Source of the DNA: Clostridium sp. CAG:448 | GTDB lineage: Bacteria; Bacillota; Clostridia; Oscillospirales; CAG-272 | Assembly: GCA_000433415.1 (NCBI GenBank) | Contig: FR890460.1 | Location: 11,543-24,932, forward strand | Direction of reading: 5' to 3' | Length of the DNA stretch: 13,390 nt | Part shown: positions 13,266-13,390 of the stretch, one piece after another | How the letters are laid out: each line of letters opens with the position of its first letter | Numbering within the stretch: position 1 is the first letter of the stretch | Translations under genes and position numbers: made by a program | The notes under the pieces: model-generated | Told to the model about the DNA's origin: nothing | Databases searched by the model: none | The model's input: the letters and a program-made list of their open reading frames with translations, nothing else

Positions 13266-13390
13266 TTACCAGCTTCTGACCGACGCGGCGAAGTCGGTGA
13301 TTTCACGAAGCGGCGCGCCTTCCGTAATGCGCTCGATGTCCGCCTCTTTCATCAGCCGGTACAGCCGCTCGTTTGGGGCGGAGTCGTGGC
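13266..13390 (-). CDS. C-terminal end of an unrecognised protein
   Basis: The minus strand carries an open frame that enters from beyond the window and stops with TAA at 13266-13268. It gives 40 residues beginning HDSAPNERLYRLMKEAD and ending FAASVRSW. The piece is charged and probably helical, with no motif I can assign to a family. The terminator 18 bases downstream supports it being a true gene end. Position suggests it is transcribed in the same direction as pncC-pfkA but as a separate unit, because that operon has its own promoter. Confidence 0.6.
   Translation of the reverse strand, partial: HDSAPNERLYRLMKEADIERITEGAPLREITDFAASVRSW

Overview
The window looks like chromosomal DNA of a moderately GC-rich Firmicute, most likely a Clostridia/Oscillospirales-type gut anaerobe. 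The grounds are strong AGGAGG-type ribosome binding sites, consensus TTGACA/TATAAT promoters, Xpt and BMP-type nucleoside transport proteins closest in style to Clostridia and Bacillus, a purine riboswitch with an intrinsic terminator, and U-tract terminators throughout. No tRNA, rRNA, CRISPR array, transposase or phage gene is visible. The genus is inference.

Layout. (1) 1-1234, plus strand: the 3' end of an RluA/RluD-type pseudouridine synthase, then a Cof-type HAD phosphatase. (2) 1385-1661: a bidirectional terminator and a 78-residue orphan protein on the minus strand with its own promoter. (3) 1662-1990: a gene-free divergent promoter region with one perfect sigma-70-type promoter. (4) 1991-4910: an operon of a TIM-barrel sugar-phosphate isomerase/epimerase, cysteinyl-tRNA synthetase (cysS) and a GtrA-type membrane protein, closed by a hairpin terminator near 4960-5016. 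(5) 5161-11188: a purine salvage and uptake block. xpt is followed 8 bases after its stop codon by a guanine-type purine riboswitch with a terminator expression platform. Then come a BMP-family lipoprotein, a double-ATPase ABC protein and two permeases of the NupNOPQ (YufNOPQ) nucleoside transporter type. (6) 11209-11397: a 189-base imperfect palindrome between convergent genes. (7) 11416-13056, minus strand: stand-alone pncC (CinA C-terminal type) followed by pfkA, with a good promoter upstream of pncC. (8) 13206-13390, minus strand: a terminator and the last 40 codons of an unrecognised gene.

How it fits together. Xpt converts imported or salvaged xanthine to XMP. The riboswitch inside the xpt-transporter unit should let the transporter be made only when guanine is low, while xpt itself lies upstream of the switch. 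This supports purine nucleosides as the likely transporter substrate. The most notable points are the placement and loop variations of the riboswitch, an apparent frameshift in the first permease, a roughly 60-residue insertion in the second ATPase domain, and the palindrome, whose two arms carry small hairpins with compensatory base changes.
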